From a bacterium 1xD42-67 (lineage in GTDB: Bacteria; Bacillota; Clostridia; Oscillospirales; Oscillospiraceae): a DNA stretch of 64,000 nt. Numbering within the stretch: position 1 is the first letter of the stretch; each line of letters starts with the position of its first letter. Of this stretch, positions 54,484 through 62,970 are shown in pieces. The stretch lies in contig RAYO01000013.1 in NCBI GenBank assembly GCA_003612335.1, positions 62,001 to 126,000 of the forward strand. The letters run 5' to 3'. The translations under genes and the position numbers were made by a program. The notes beneath the pieces are model-generated. The model made no database searches and was not told where the DNA came from. It worked only from the letters and a program-made list of their open reading frames with translations.

Positions 54484-56496
54484 TCATCGATCCCAAGTGA
54501 AGAATCCATATCCTGTCTCCAGGCTGTGCAGGCCGTACCGGCCCAAGGTCTGACTGGCAACATGGAGAGGATTCCGGCTACCGATGGGCTGCCAGGTCCA
54601 GAAGTCCCCAGCGCCGTACAGTTCGGTGCCCGGCGCGTGGCCCTGGGCGCCGGGAGCATAGAACAGGAACGCCGCTCCAGGCGGGAGGGGGCCGTCCACG
54701 TCGTCAAAGCCGTAGGGATCGCTGGAGATATAGTGGATCCCGCCCTCGTCCCACTCCTCGCCGACGGGGCGGCCGGTGTCCAGCACCAGCTCCTCCAGGA
54801 TCATATACCAGGAGGCGTCGGAGACCTGGGCGATATCCTTGAACCGCCCGTGGAACTGGCAGACATAGTGGACGTCCATATCGGCGTCGCAGTAGTCCCC
54901 GGTGAAGGAGCCGTCGGGGGCTAGGGTGAGTTCGATCCGCCAGGCCCCCGCCCCGCTGAAGAAGGTCAGCTCTATGGGCCCGTCGATGGGCAGGCCGGTC
55001 CCGGGCACGGCGGCGGGAGGCGTCCAGTCGGCGGGCGCAGCGGCGGCCAGGGCCCGCAGGTCCTCCTCCAGGGACTTGCCGCTGTTCCGGGCAAAGCCCT
55101 CCAGCCGGCTCAGGTCCTCCCGTCCCTCAGCCGGAAAACCAGGGTCGGTGGTGAAGAGCAGCTCGCTGTGGCCGAGCAGGCCGTTGAGCTCGTCCACAAA
55201 GGCGGCGATGGCCGCCGGGTCGAACTCCCCGTGGTGGGGAGAACCGAAGTTCAGGTCGAAGGAGATGCTGTCCCACCGGGCGTCCTCGGTAAACTCCCCC
55301 GCCCAGGTGCTCAGGCTGTAGTCTAGGCGGCAGATCCCCTGTTCCTCGTACACGCTGTAGTCCAGCAGGTAGTCCACTCCGTCCAGGGCACACAGGAAGA
55401 GGGAACTGGGATAGCTCCGCTCCCCCACCTTCTGGGCCAGGACCTGGCCGTCCTCCCAGATCTCCAGGGTCAGGTCCCCGTCCGCCTCCTCCAGCAGGAT
55501 GAAGTGCTCCAGGATCCCGTTGCCGTTCCAGTCCGGGGTGCGGAGCAGGCCGGGTCGGGACCCGTCGGCGGGGATCTCCCGGCTGTTCAGGTAGTCGGCG
55601 GCGGCGGGCAGGGTCCGGAAGCGCAGGGCCAGGGGCTGGGCGTCCCCTAAGATGGGCTCCAGCCACGCCTGATAGACCGACTGGTCCACCGCCTCCCTGC
55701 TGTAGCCGATGAAATCGTCCCCCAGGTCCTCTCCCGGGGTGATGTAGTAGAGGATGTTCGCCACGCTCTCGTCCTTCTCCACGGGGAAGGGGGGCAGATC
55801 TTCCGGATCTTCATCGGAGACTTTCTCCTCCCAGGCGTCCACATGGCCCGCCGGGGCGTAGCTGTCCGTCTCAGGCTGATAGCTGTACAGGGTATAGGGC
55901 CAAAAGTCGCTGGTCCAGCTCCCCTGGGCGTGGGAGTCGTTCTCCGCCATAGCTCCGTTGGTATAGAAGGTGAGGGAGGGGCCGCCCTCGTACTGGATAC
56001 GGACGGAATCGGAGGGCTCGTCATAGTCCAGCACCCAACCCCGACGCCCCGCGGTGGGGGCGGTGGTGAAACAGATCACCAGCTCCTCCCGGCCGTCCCC
56101 GTCCACATCGGCCACGGCAAAGGTGTTTTCAAACATATACCCGGACAGGGATCCCTCCGGGATCTGAGTACCGTCGGGCAGGATATTTTCCCAGAGCATC
56201 CTGTGGATCGTCTCCCCATAGCGTTCCCGGGCCCGGCTGTCCGCCTCCGCCGGCTGAGGGGCGGCGGGCTCCCGGAGGGCGAGGTCCGCCCAGGAGGCGC
56301 TGGGGAGGGTCTCCGCCCCTTTCATCTGGCAGGACACCAGATCCCCGCAGGACAAGGCGATCAGGCACATCAGGGCCGGAAAAGGACGGGGGGCGCTTCT
56401 TGGGCCCGGAGAAGATGTTTTTCAGCCGGATCTCGGCCTCCCTCGCCTGACTGGACAGGCCGGTGGAGAAGGGGGTACGAGGCATTTTCCTTTCAT
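54484..56496 (-). pseudogene. Split-BlaR1 sensor-like paralogue 4, N-terminal module frameshifted
   Basis: Largest paralogue: an intact frame of 628 codons from the in-module Met (56370-56368) to 54484, encoding the end of the membrane segment, SCGDLVSCQ and an ectodomain of about 610 residues with a VADVDGDGREELVI loop (FG-GAP/VCBS-like) and a second DWNGNGILE loop. The module before it is spread over three frames: relative to the other copies one base is missing just after the ATG (56496) and two more within 56375-56395. The ATG at 56485 would give KMPRTPF but shifts frame before the membrane segment. It is therefore probably not made as a full protein, unless these are sequence errors. Confidence 0.75.
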
Positions 56497-56534
56497 GGGC
56501 GCTCCTTTCTCTGTCCGGGCCCGCTGCTGGGCCC

Positions 56535-57446
56535 TCATTTCTCGCCCTCCTGCGCCCTGGCCACGGCGGTGAGGATGGTCTGGCCATAGGCGGAGTAGGC
56601 CTCCCGAGGAAGGAGGCGCAGGGCGTCCTCGTCGCAGGCCAGCTCGGTGTCCCGCTCCACCAGGCGGACCATATACCACATCAGGGGGTCGAACCAATAC
56701 AGAGCGTTGACCCACGCGGCCAGCAGCTTGAGCCAGATGTCCCGGCGGCGGTAGTGGGTGAGCTCGTGGAGGAGGGAGAAGCCCAGATCCTCCCCGGACA
56801 TGGACCCCTGGGGCAGGAGGATGGCGGGGCGGAACGCTCCGGCCAGCATGGGGACCTTCAGCCCCTGGCATACCAGCAGCCGGGGACGCTCATCCAGGTC
56901 CAGCTGATCCCCCAGGGCGTTGAAGGCGTGGATCGCGGCGTCCTCTGTGACGGGAGAGGACCACCGGCGGAGGTAGCTCAGGAATCGCAGGTGGGCCCAC
57001 AGCTCCCACAGGAGCATCGCCGCCGCCCCTGCCAGCCAGACGGCCATCAGGATCTGGGACCGGGAGAGGTCCCGCCGGGCCTGGCCGGCTTCCGGGACAC
57101 CGGAGGGCGTGACTGCCGGACCATCGTTGGGGAGAGTCTGGCCCCCCTGGACGCCGGGACCAGGCTGGACGGGGAGCTGGGCTCCCCCCGCCGGGGGAGC
57201 GGGCAGGGCGGGCGGCTGAGGGGCGGCGGGGGTGGTGGGCAGGTCCACCTGGATAGGCGCCCGGGCATCGGCGCGGGGCATCAGGGGCAGAGGGACGGCC
57301 AGCCGCAGGCAGAGGAGCAGCCAGATCCAGCACCGCCACCGGGCGCCGTACCGGCTCCAGGTGGAGCGGCCCGCCAGGGCCAGAGCGATCACGGCGGCGG
57401 AACCGCCCAAAGCCAGCCCGCCAAGGGCAAGGAGGATCCGATCCAT
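56535..57446 (-). CDS. M56 family (BlaR1/MecR1-type) membrane metalloprotease lacking the sensor half
   Basis: 303 aa. Membrane helices near residues 3-25, 38-55 and 130-150; a Pro-rich extracellular loop (about 60-120); cytoplasmic zinc protease domain with HELTH (about residue 228) and the distal Glu in TELACDEDA (about 270). It ends at AVARAQEGEK, where BlaR1 proteins continue into a linker, fourth helix and extracellular sensor. Those parts appear to be encoded separately by the four genes that follow. Its start overlaps the blaI stop (TGATG). Confidence 0.9.
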   Translation of the reverse strand: MDRILLALGGLALGGSAAVIALALAGRSTWSRYGARWRCWIWLLLCLRLAVPLPLMPRADARAPIQVDLPTTPAAPQPPALPAPPAGGAQLPVQPGPGVQGGQTLPNDGPAVTPSGVPEAGQARRDLSRSQILMAVWLAGAAAMLLWELWAHLRFLSYLRRWSSPVTEDAAIHAFNALGDQLDLDERPRLLVCQGLKVPMLAGAFRPAILLPQGSMSGEDLGFSLLHELTHYRRRDIWLKLLAAWVNALYWFDPLMWYMVRLVERDTELACDEDALRLLPREAYSAYGQTILTAVARAQEGEK

Positions 57447-57814
57447 CACTGCGGCCCTCCGTTCAGCTGGTCCAAAAGGGCCTGGAGGTCCTCCAGTTCG
57501 TCCCGGCGGATCCCCTGCCTGGCCAGGGCGGCCACGAAATTCCGGGGGGAGCCGTAGAGCCGGTCCAGCACCGCCCGGCTGTCGAAGGCCTGATACGCCT
57601 CCTGATCCACCAGAGGGGTGTACAGATTGCTCTTCCCCTCCCGGCGGACGGCCACGAAGCCCTTGTCCGCCAGACGGGAGAGATAGGTGTTGATGGTGTT
57701 GGCCGCCCAACTGAAGGGGGCCAGCCGGGCCTCCAGGAGGGCGCGGGGAGTGTCCGGCCCGGTGGTCCACAGGGCCTTCATCACTTCCAGTTCCGTGTCG
57801 GGGAGCCTCTTCAT
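57446..57814 (-). CDS. BlaI/MecI/CopY family repressor
   Basis: 122-aa winged-helix repressor (LPDTELEVMKALW, then WAANTINTYLSRLADKGFVA and REGKSNLYTPLV), cleaved in BlaI systems by the partner M56 protease. The family's cleavage region around N-F is seen as SPRNFVAAL. ATG at 57814 gives the usual start MKRLPDTE; an upstream GTG (57832) is possible. First gene of the six-gene operon, with a BlaI-type operator in its promoter. Confidence 0.92.
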   Translation of the reverse strand: MKRLPDTELEVMKALWTTGPDTPRALLEARLAPFSWAANTINTYLSRLADKGFVAVRREGKSNLYTPLVDQEAYQAFDSRAVLDRLYGSPRNFVAALARQGIRRDELEDLQALLDQLNGGPQ

Positions 57815-57852
57815 AAACAGGATCACATCCACTTCATTTGTAGTCGTCTATC

Positions 57853-57881
57853 ATACTACACTTGTCGTAGGTCTGAGTCAA
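57853..57881 (-). promoter_or_regulatory. Promoter and BlaI-type operator of the six-gene operon
   Basis: Minus-strand TTGACT (57881-57876), 17 nt, TAGTAT (57858-57853). The dyad TACGACA-AG-TGTAGTA (57869-57854) fills the spacer and -10 and matches the Bla/Mec operator pattern TACA..TGTA with one mismatch between arms. A further TTGTAGTC half-site lies at about 57838-57845. Confidence 0.8.
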
Positions 57882-58124
57882 GTTACAAGGTGGTTACGAT
57901 CTTGCCAGAGCGGTCCTTTCACGATCCTGCCGGATCTTCCCCCCGTCCTCCCAAGATCCTTCACAAATCTTTCATGGACTTTTGGTCCGGACCATGGTAG
58001 AATAAGGGGGAAGTATAAGGGAAAGTATATCCCGTCCTGTTTGAGCGGCTGTGCGTTGGGGGAACATCCATCTGACGGACAAAACTGGCGGGAGACGGAC
58101 GCCGAAGGGCGTATGGAGGTCTGA

Positions 58125-58850
58125 TTGAAAAGAGAAGTATTGGGGATCGCCTTCGACGATCTCACCCGGGAGGAGGCCGCCCAGGCGGGGGCGGCCCTGC
58201 TGGAGGAGGACAAGTTCCACTATGTGGTCACCCCCAACCCGGAATTCATCCTGGCGGCGGAGAAGGACCGGGAGTTCCGCCAGGTGCTCAATGGGGCGGA
58301 TCTGGTCCTGCCCGACGGGATCGGGGTGGTCTACTCCGCCAAGATCCAGGGCACCCCTCTGAAGGGACGGGTGCCGGGGATCGAGTTCGCTGAAGACATG
58401 CTGGCCTGTCTCGACCGGCGGGGCGGACGGCTCTATCTCCTGGGGGCCAAGCCCGGCGTGGCCGAGGAGGCCGGCCGGAGGATCCTGGAGGCCCATCCGG
58501 GCATCACCCTGTGCGGCGCCCAGGACGGCTACTTCAAGGACGAGGAGGCCGTTCTGCTGAAGGTGGCCGCCGCCCGGCCCGACCTGCTCTTCGTCTGTCT
58601 GGGGGCCCCCAAGCAGGAGAAGTGGATGGCCCGGTGGGGCAGACACACCGGCGCCCGGCTGGCCATCGGCTTGGGCGGGGCCCTGGACGTCTTTGCCGGG
58701 AAGGTGGAGCGGGCCCCGGAAGCCTGGCGCAGGCTGGGCCTGGAGTGGGCCTACCGCCTGAAGAAGGAGCCTCAGCGGGCGGGCCGTATGGCCAAGCTCC
58801 CTCTGGTGCTGGTCAAGGCGGCGGGACAGCGGTTCAAGAAAAAGGCATAG
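58125..58850 (+). CDS. WecG/TagA/CpsF family glycosyltransferase
   Basis: 241 aa, GT26 family: transfers N-acetylmannosamine-type sugars to lipid-linked GlcNAc in wall teichoic acid or similar polymer synthesis. Visible: VVTPNPEFILAA, LPDGIGVVYSAK, FVCLGAPKQEKWMAR and LAIGLGGALDVFAGK. The start is TTG at 58125 with ATGGAGGTCTGA upstream; no closer ATG fits. Other teichoic acid genes are not nearby. The DJ-1 gene follows 48 nt later. Confidence 0.94.
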   Translation: MKREVLGIAFDDLTREEAAQAGAALLEEDKFHYVVTPNPEFILAAEKDREFRQVLNGADLVLPDGIGVVYSAKIQGTPLKGRVPGIEFAEDMLACLDRRGGRLYLLGAKPGVAEEAGRRILEAHPGITLCGAQDGYFKDEEAVLLKVAAARPDLLFVCLGAPKQEKWMARWGRHTGARLAIGLGGALDVFAGKVERAPEAWRRLGLEWAYRLKKEPQRAGRMAKLPLVLVKAAGQRFKKKA

Positions 58851-58898
58851 GGGCGGATATGCCCCAATATCATTTTGATCTTTAGGAGGACAAAAGCA

Positions 58899-59438
58899 AT
58901 GGTATACATCCTGTTAGCCCCCGGCTTCGAGGAGATCGAGGCCCTGGCCCCCGCCGACCTGCTGCGCCGGGCGGGGATCGAGACGGCGCTGGTGTCTGTC
59001 ACCGGAGAGCCCGTCCCGGGCAGCCACAGCATCACCGTCACCGCCGACGTTGCCTTGGAGGAAGTGGACCTGTCCAAAATGGACATGGTGGTCCTGCCCG
59101 GGGGCGGGCCGGGCTACAAGAACCTGGGGAAGGACCCCCGGGTGGAGGCGCTGGTCCGGGAGGCGGTCAAGCGGGACATCTGGGTAGCCGCCATCTGCGC
59201 CGCCCCTACCCTCCTGGGCCGCTGGGGCCTGCTGGAGGGCAAAAAGGCTATCTGCTACCCCGGCATGGAGGATCAGCTCACCGGAGCCCTGGTGCAGACG
59301 GCGCCAGGCGAGATAAGAGACGGCAAGATCATCACCGGCCGGGCCGCCGGGAATGCCATCGACTTCGCCGTGGAGCTGATCGAGGTCCTCCTGGACCGGG
59401 CGGCGGCCGACAAGGTGCTGGAGTCCATCTGTTACTGA
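58899..59438 (+). CDS. DJ-1/PfpI family protein
   Basis: 179 aa, class I glutamine amidotransferase-like fold. The nucleophilic Cys is in AAICAAPTLLG and the partner Glu in LAPGFEEIEAL, as in DJ-1/YajL proteins reported to act as chaperone or deglycase; the exact activity is debated. RBS TAGGAGGACAAAAG. Ends with a terminator. Confidence 0.94.
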   Translation: MVYILLAPGFEEIEALAPADLLRRAGIETALVSVTGEPVPGSHSITVTADVALEEVDLSKMDMVVLPGGGPGYKNLGKDPRVEALVREAVKRDIWVAAICAAPTLLGRWGLLEGKKAICYPGMEDQLTGALVQTAPGEIRDGKIITGRAAGNAIDFAVELIEVLLDRAAADKVLESICY

Positions 59439-59468
59439 CGGCCTGTCCTTGGTCAGGGCGGGAAAAGA

Positions 59469-59491
59469 GCGGGGGACCTCTCCCCCGCCCC
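59469..59491 (+). terminator. Terminator after the DJ-1 gene
   Basis: GCGGGGGA/TCCCCCGC with loop CCTC and CCCTTT downstream. Confidence 0.75.
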
Positions 59492-59507
59492 TTTCGGTGT
59501 GTAGCGC

Positions 59508-59681
59508 TCAGCAGCCGCAGTCGTTGTCACATCCGCAGTCGTTCCCGCAGCCGCAGCCGCAGTTGTTCCCGCAGCCGCAGCCGCAATTGTTGCCGTTGCC
59601 GCCCCAACCGAACAGGATGATGATCAGGATGACGATCCACAGAGCGCTGCCGCCGCCCCAGCCGTTGTTCCCACAGAACAT
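59508..59681 (-). CDS. Small membrane protein with Cys/Gly/Asn repeat tail
   Basis: 57 aa. Short N-terminus (MFCGNNGWGGG), one membrane helix (SALWIVILIIILFGW) and a tail of repeats of the type NNCGCGCG and NDCGC with eleven Cys. ATG at 59681 is chosen from GAGGTGAAGAG; GTG 59693 is possible. It resembles in layout the tiny YjcZ/SscA-like sporulation proteins, but the Cys tail suggests metal or disulfide chemistry. No firm family. Confidence 0.65.
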   Translation of the reverse strand: MFCGNNGWGGGSALWIVILIIILFGWGGNGNNCGCGCGNNCGCGCGNDCGCDNDCGC

Positions 59682-59799
59682 GATACTCTTCACCTCACTT
59701 GATCTGCCGGGACATCGTCCCCGCGTTCTGTACTATTCTATGGCCCTCCCTTGTCCCCGGTGACAGGGCGCGGGAAAAAAATCATTAGGAGCTGACCCT

Positions 59800-61008
59800 A
59801 TGTCACAAAACGATCGTTATGAGCCCAGAGAACGGCGGTCCAGCCGCCCCTCTCCCCACGGGGAGCGGGAAGCCCGCCCGGCTCCCCGGACGGAGCGGAG
59901 CTCCGCCCGCTCCTCCTCCCGGGAGGAACACGCTGCCCCCCGGCGTCCCAGGCGGAAACGCCGGTCCGCCGGCCGCACGGCGGGGCTGGTGCTGCTGTAT
60001 GTGACGGCGGTGATCGGCGTGTCCATCCTGCTGGCCTGCATCGGCTGGGTGGCCGCCGGCGATGTGCTGGCCCTGAACAAGGATGAGAAGGTGGTCACCT
60101 TCACCGTCGCCCCCGGGGACAGCTTCAGCGACGTAGTGGACCGGCTGGAGGAGGAGGGACTGATCGAATATAAGTTCCTCTTCAAGCTCTTCGCCTCCTT
60201 CACCCACGGCAAGGACAAGGTGGCGGTAGGGACCTATACCCTCAGCACCGACATGGACTACCGGGCCCTGCTGGCCGGGATGCGGGCCAACTCCGCCAAC
60301 CGCTCAGAGGTGAAGGTGACCATCCCGGAGGGCTACAACATCGACCAGATCTTCGCCCTGCTGGTGGAGAAGGGGGTGGCCGCATCGAAAGAGGAGCTGC
60401 AGGAGGCGGCCGCCAGCCATGATTACGCCTTCTCCTTCCTCCAGGACATCCCCCTGGGGGATTACCACCGGCTGGAGGGCTACCTCATGCCCGACACCTA
60501 TACCTTCTACACCCCCCACGACCCGGTCTATGCCCTGAACAAGTTCCTGGTCTACTTCGACAGCCAGGTGGACGATTCGATCCGGAACAAGGCGGCGGAC
60601 AGCGGCTATTCCCTCCGGGAGATCCTCACCATCGCCTCTCTGATCGAGCGGGAGACCACCGGCAAAGACCGCACCGAGATCTCCGCCGTCATCCACAACC
60701 GGCTGAACGACGCCGGCGGCGGCACCCAGGGGTATCTCCAGATCGACGCCACCCTGGTCTATATCAATGGCGGCCGGGAGCCTACCGAGGCGGACAAGTC
60801 CATCGACTCCCCCTACAACACCTATATGTATAAGGGGCTGCCCCCCGGACCCATCGCCAACCCGGGCATGGAATCCATCATCGCCGCCCTGAATCCGGCC
60901 AACAGCAAGGACCTGTACTACGCCCTGGGCGACGATGATGCCCACCACTTCTTCCGCACCTACGACCAGCTCCAGAGCTTCATCGCCAGCCAGGACAGAT
61001 ATCGATAA
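59800..61008 (+). CDS. mltG: Endolytic transglycosylase MltG
   Basis: 402 aa. Terminates nascent peptidoglycan strands by cleaving within the glycan. A long Arg/Ser/Pro-rich cytoplasmic N-terminus (1-55) is followed by one membrane helix (about 62-85), a LysM-like region (about 98-160) and the YceG catalytic domain with catalytic Glu in LIERETTGKDRTEISAV and the closing SPYNTYMYKGLPPGPIANPG. Starts at 59800 after TTAGGAGCTGACCC. Confidence 0.96.
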   Translation: MSQNDRYEPRERRSSRPSPHGEREARPAPRTERSSARSSSREEHAAPRRPRRKRRSAGRTAGLVLLYVTAVIGVSILLACIGWVAAGDVLALNKDEKVVTFTVAPGDSFSDVVDRLEEEGLIEYKFLFKLFASFTHGKDKVAVGTYTLSTDMDYRALLAGMRANSANRSEVKVTIPEGYNIDQIFALLVEKGVAASKEELQEAAASHDYAFSFLQDIPLGDYHRLEGYLMPDTYTFYTPHDPVYALNKFLVYFDSQVDDSIRNKAADSGYSLREILTIASLIERETTGKDRTEISAVIHNRLNDAGGGTQGYLQIDATLVYINGGREPTEADKSIDSPYNTYMYKGLPPGPIANPGMESIIAALNPANSKDLYYALGDDDAHHFFRTYDQLQSFIASQDRYR

Positions 61009-61013
61009 ATGCA

Positions 61014-61044
61014 ATATCCACCGGCACCGCCGGTGGATATTTTT
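61014..61044 (+). terminator. Terminator after mltG
   Basis: ATATCCACCGGC/GCCGGTGGATAT with a 3-nt loop followed by TTTT; it stands 14 nt before the next start codon, overlapping its ribosome-site region. Confidence 0.85.
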
Positions 61045-61057
61045 AAGGAGAGACACC

Positions 61058-62272
61058 ATGGATAAGATCGAGCTCCTCGCCCCGGCGGGGGACATGGAGC
61101 GCCTCCAGATGGCGGTGGCCTATGGGGCGGACGCCGTCTATCTGGCGGGGAACGCCTTCGGGATGCGCTCCTTCGCCGGGAACTTTTCCCTGCCGGAACT
61201 GGAGACCGCCGTGGAGCTGTGCCGCTCCCACGGGGTCCGGGTCCACGTCACCTGCAATACCATGCCCCGGAACGGAGAGATCGCCCGCCTGCCCGAGTGG
61301 CTGGAGCATCTGGAGGAGCTCCGGGTGGACGCGGCCATCCTGGCCGACGTGGGGGTGCTGGCCCTGGCCAAGCGATACGCCCCCCACGTCCAGTGCCACA
61401 TCTCCACCCAGGCCAGCATCGTCAACTACCAGTCCGCCCGGGCCTGGTACGACCTGGGGGCCAGCCGGGCGATCCTGGCCCGGGAGCTCTCCCTGGAGGA
61501 GATCCGGGAGATCCGGGCCAAGGCCCCCAGGGAGCTGGAGATCGAGGTCTTCGCCCACGGGGCCATGTGCGTCAGCTACTCCGGCCGGTGCCTGCTGTCC
61601 AACTATATGACGGGCCGGGACTCCAATCGGGGGGCCTGCGCCCAGCCCTGCCGGTATCAGTACGCCCTGATGGAGGAGAAACGGCCGGGAGAGTATTTCC
61701 CTGTCTTCGAGGAGAACGGCGAGACCTACATCATGAACTCCCGGGACATGTGCATGATCGATCACATCCCCGACCTGATAGACGCCGGAGTGGACTCTAT
61801 CAAGCTGGAGGGACGGGCCAAGTCGGCCTATTACGCCGCCATCGTCACCGGGGCCTACCGCCACGCCATCGACGCGGCAGCGGCCAAGATCCCCCTGGAT
61901 CCGGTATGGCGGGACGAGGTGGAGCACATCAGCCACCGGCACTACTCCACCGGCTTCTTCTACGGCCAGCCCGGCCAGTTCACGGAGGACGCCCGCTATG
62001 TCCGGGACTGGCAGATCGCAGCCAAGGTGCAGTCCTGTGGCGAGGACGGGGAAGCCGTCTTGACTTTGAACAACAAGTTCGCAGTTGGTGACCAGTTGGA
62101 GCTGGTAGGCCCCGACGTCCGGCCCCAGGCCCTCATAGTAGACGCCCTGTGGGACGGGGACGGCCTCCCCCTGGAGGAGGTGCGCCACCCCCAGATGGTC
62201 TTCCGCATGAGGCTGCCCCGGTCCGTCCCGCCCCTGTCGCTGCTCCGGCGGAAGGCGGACCTGTCGCCGTGA
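61058..62272 (+). CDS. U32 family peptidase-like protein (TrhP/RlhA type)
   Basis: 404 aa. U32 signature with cysteines visible in FAHGAMCVSYSGRCLLSNYM and RGACAQPCRYQY; such proteins bind an Fe-S or metal site and members catalyse prephenate-dependent hydroxylation of tRNA U34 (TrhP) or 23S rRNA (RlhA). N-terminus IELLAPAGDMERLQMAVAYG; C-terminal beta domain (about 310-390). RBS AAGGAGAGACACC. Shares the mltG neighbourhood seen in many Firmicutes. Which RNA it modifies is not decided. Confidence 0.93.
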   Translation: MDKIELLAPAGDMERLQMAVAYGADAVYLAGNAFGMRSFAGNFSLPELETAVELCRSHGVRVHVTCNTMPRNGEIARLPEWLEHLEELRVDAAILADVGVLALAKRYAPHVQCHISTQASIVNYQSARAWYDLGASRAILARELSLEEIREIRAKAPRELEIEVFAHGAMCVSYSGRCLLSNYMTGRDSNRGACAQPCRYQYALMEEKRPGEYFPVFEENGETYIMNSRDMCMIDHIPDLIDAGVDSIKLEGRAKSAYYAAIVTGAYRHAIDAAAAKIPLDPVWRDEVEHISHRHYSTGFFYGQPGQFTEDARYVRDWQIAAKVQSCGEDGEAVLTLNNKFAVGDQLELVGPDVRPQALIVDALWDGDGLPLEEVRHPQMVFRMRLPRSVPPLSLLRRKADLSP

Positions 62273-62307
62273 TGCCGGGGCTCTGCCCCGGCCCTCGCCG
62301 AGCAGGC

Positions 62308-62363
62308 GTCCCTTTCTTGAAAGAAAGGGACCGAAAGAACTTTGGCGCAAAACTACATTTTGC
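62308..62363 (+). repeat. Dispersed hairpin repeat, copy A
   Basis: Begins with a GTCCCTTTC...GAAAGGGAC palindrome, then CCGAAAGAACTTTGGCGCAA and a GCAAAA...TTTTGC dyad. An inverted, slightly longer copy lies at 62971-63032; the two flank the zincin and zinc-ribbon genes. Confidence 0.8.
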
Positions 62364-62380
62364 TTCCAGGAGGGAAAGGT

Positions 62381-62764
62381 ATGGTACCAAGCTACGACCA
62401 GATGGGGGACTGGCTGGAGGAGATCGCCCAGGAGTTCCCCGAGGCCTTCTTCGAGGACCTGGACGGCGGCATCCAGCTGGAGGAGAAGGAGCTCCCTGAC
62501 CCGGACTTCCCCCCGGGGGAGATGTACATCATGGGGGAATATGTCCACGATCTGCTGGGGCGGTATATCCTGCTCTACTACGGCTCCTTCTCCGCCCTGC
62601 TCTCCGAGGAGGACGAGGAGGGCTGGAAGGACGAGATCTTCGCCACCGTGGCTCACGAGTTCACCCACCATCTGGAGGAGACCGCCGGCCTCCACGCCCT
62701 GGACGACAAGGATCTGGAGTTCCTTCGGGAGGCTCTGGCAGAATACGGAGAGGAGGGATCGTGA
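62381..62764 (+). CDS. Small zinc metallopeptidase-like protein (zincin_1 type)
   Basis: 127 aa, acidic. Zincin motif AHEFTHHLEE (about residues 90-99) with preceding YVHDLLGRYILLYYGS strand region, the pattern of the PF06262 metallopeptidase family of unknown substrate. ATG at 62381 follows AGGAGGGAAAGGT. Coupled by TGATG to the next gene. Confidence 0.85.
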   Translation: MVPSYDQMGDWLEEIAQEFPEAFFEDLDGGIQLEEKELPDPDFPPGEMYIMGEYVHDLLGRYILLYYGSFSALLSEEDEEGWKDEIFATVAHEFTHHLEETAGLHALDDKDLEFLREALAEYGEEGS

Positions 62765-62970
62765 TGATGTGTCCCTGGTGCGATCAAGAGATGGAGCAGG
62801 GGTTCCTGATGAGCTCAAGGCCGGTCATTTTCGGTCCGGAGGAACGGGAGTCTGTGCTCTGGCCCCGGAAAAAGGGGGAGGTCGAGCTGATGAAGCTGTC
62901 CTGGACCATCTCGAACATCCCGGCGTGGCACTGCGCCAGGTGCAGGCGGGTCGTGGCGGAGCATGAGTAA
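62764..62970 (+). CDS. Zinc-ribbon protein, DUF6487-like
   Basis: 68 aa with two Cys pairs, CPWC near the N-terminus and CARC near the C-terminus, around MEQGFLMSSRPVIFGPEE, the layout of the PF20097-type family. Function unknown. Overlaps the zincin stop by one base, so the two are translated together. Confidence 0.82.
   Translation: MMCPWCDQEMEQGFLMSSRPVIFGPEERESVLWPRKKGEVELMKLSWTISNIPAWHCARCRRVVAEHE

Noticed and set aside
51109-57446. Beta-lactam resistance locus
   Set aside because: BlaI and M56 genes are present, but no beta-lactamase or PBP gene is adjacent and the ectodomains show no penicillin-binding motifs, so a beta-lactam role is not supported.
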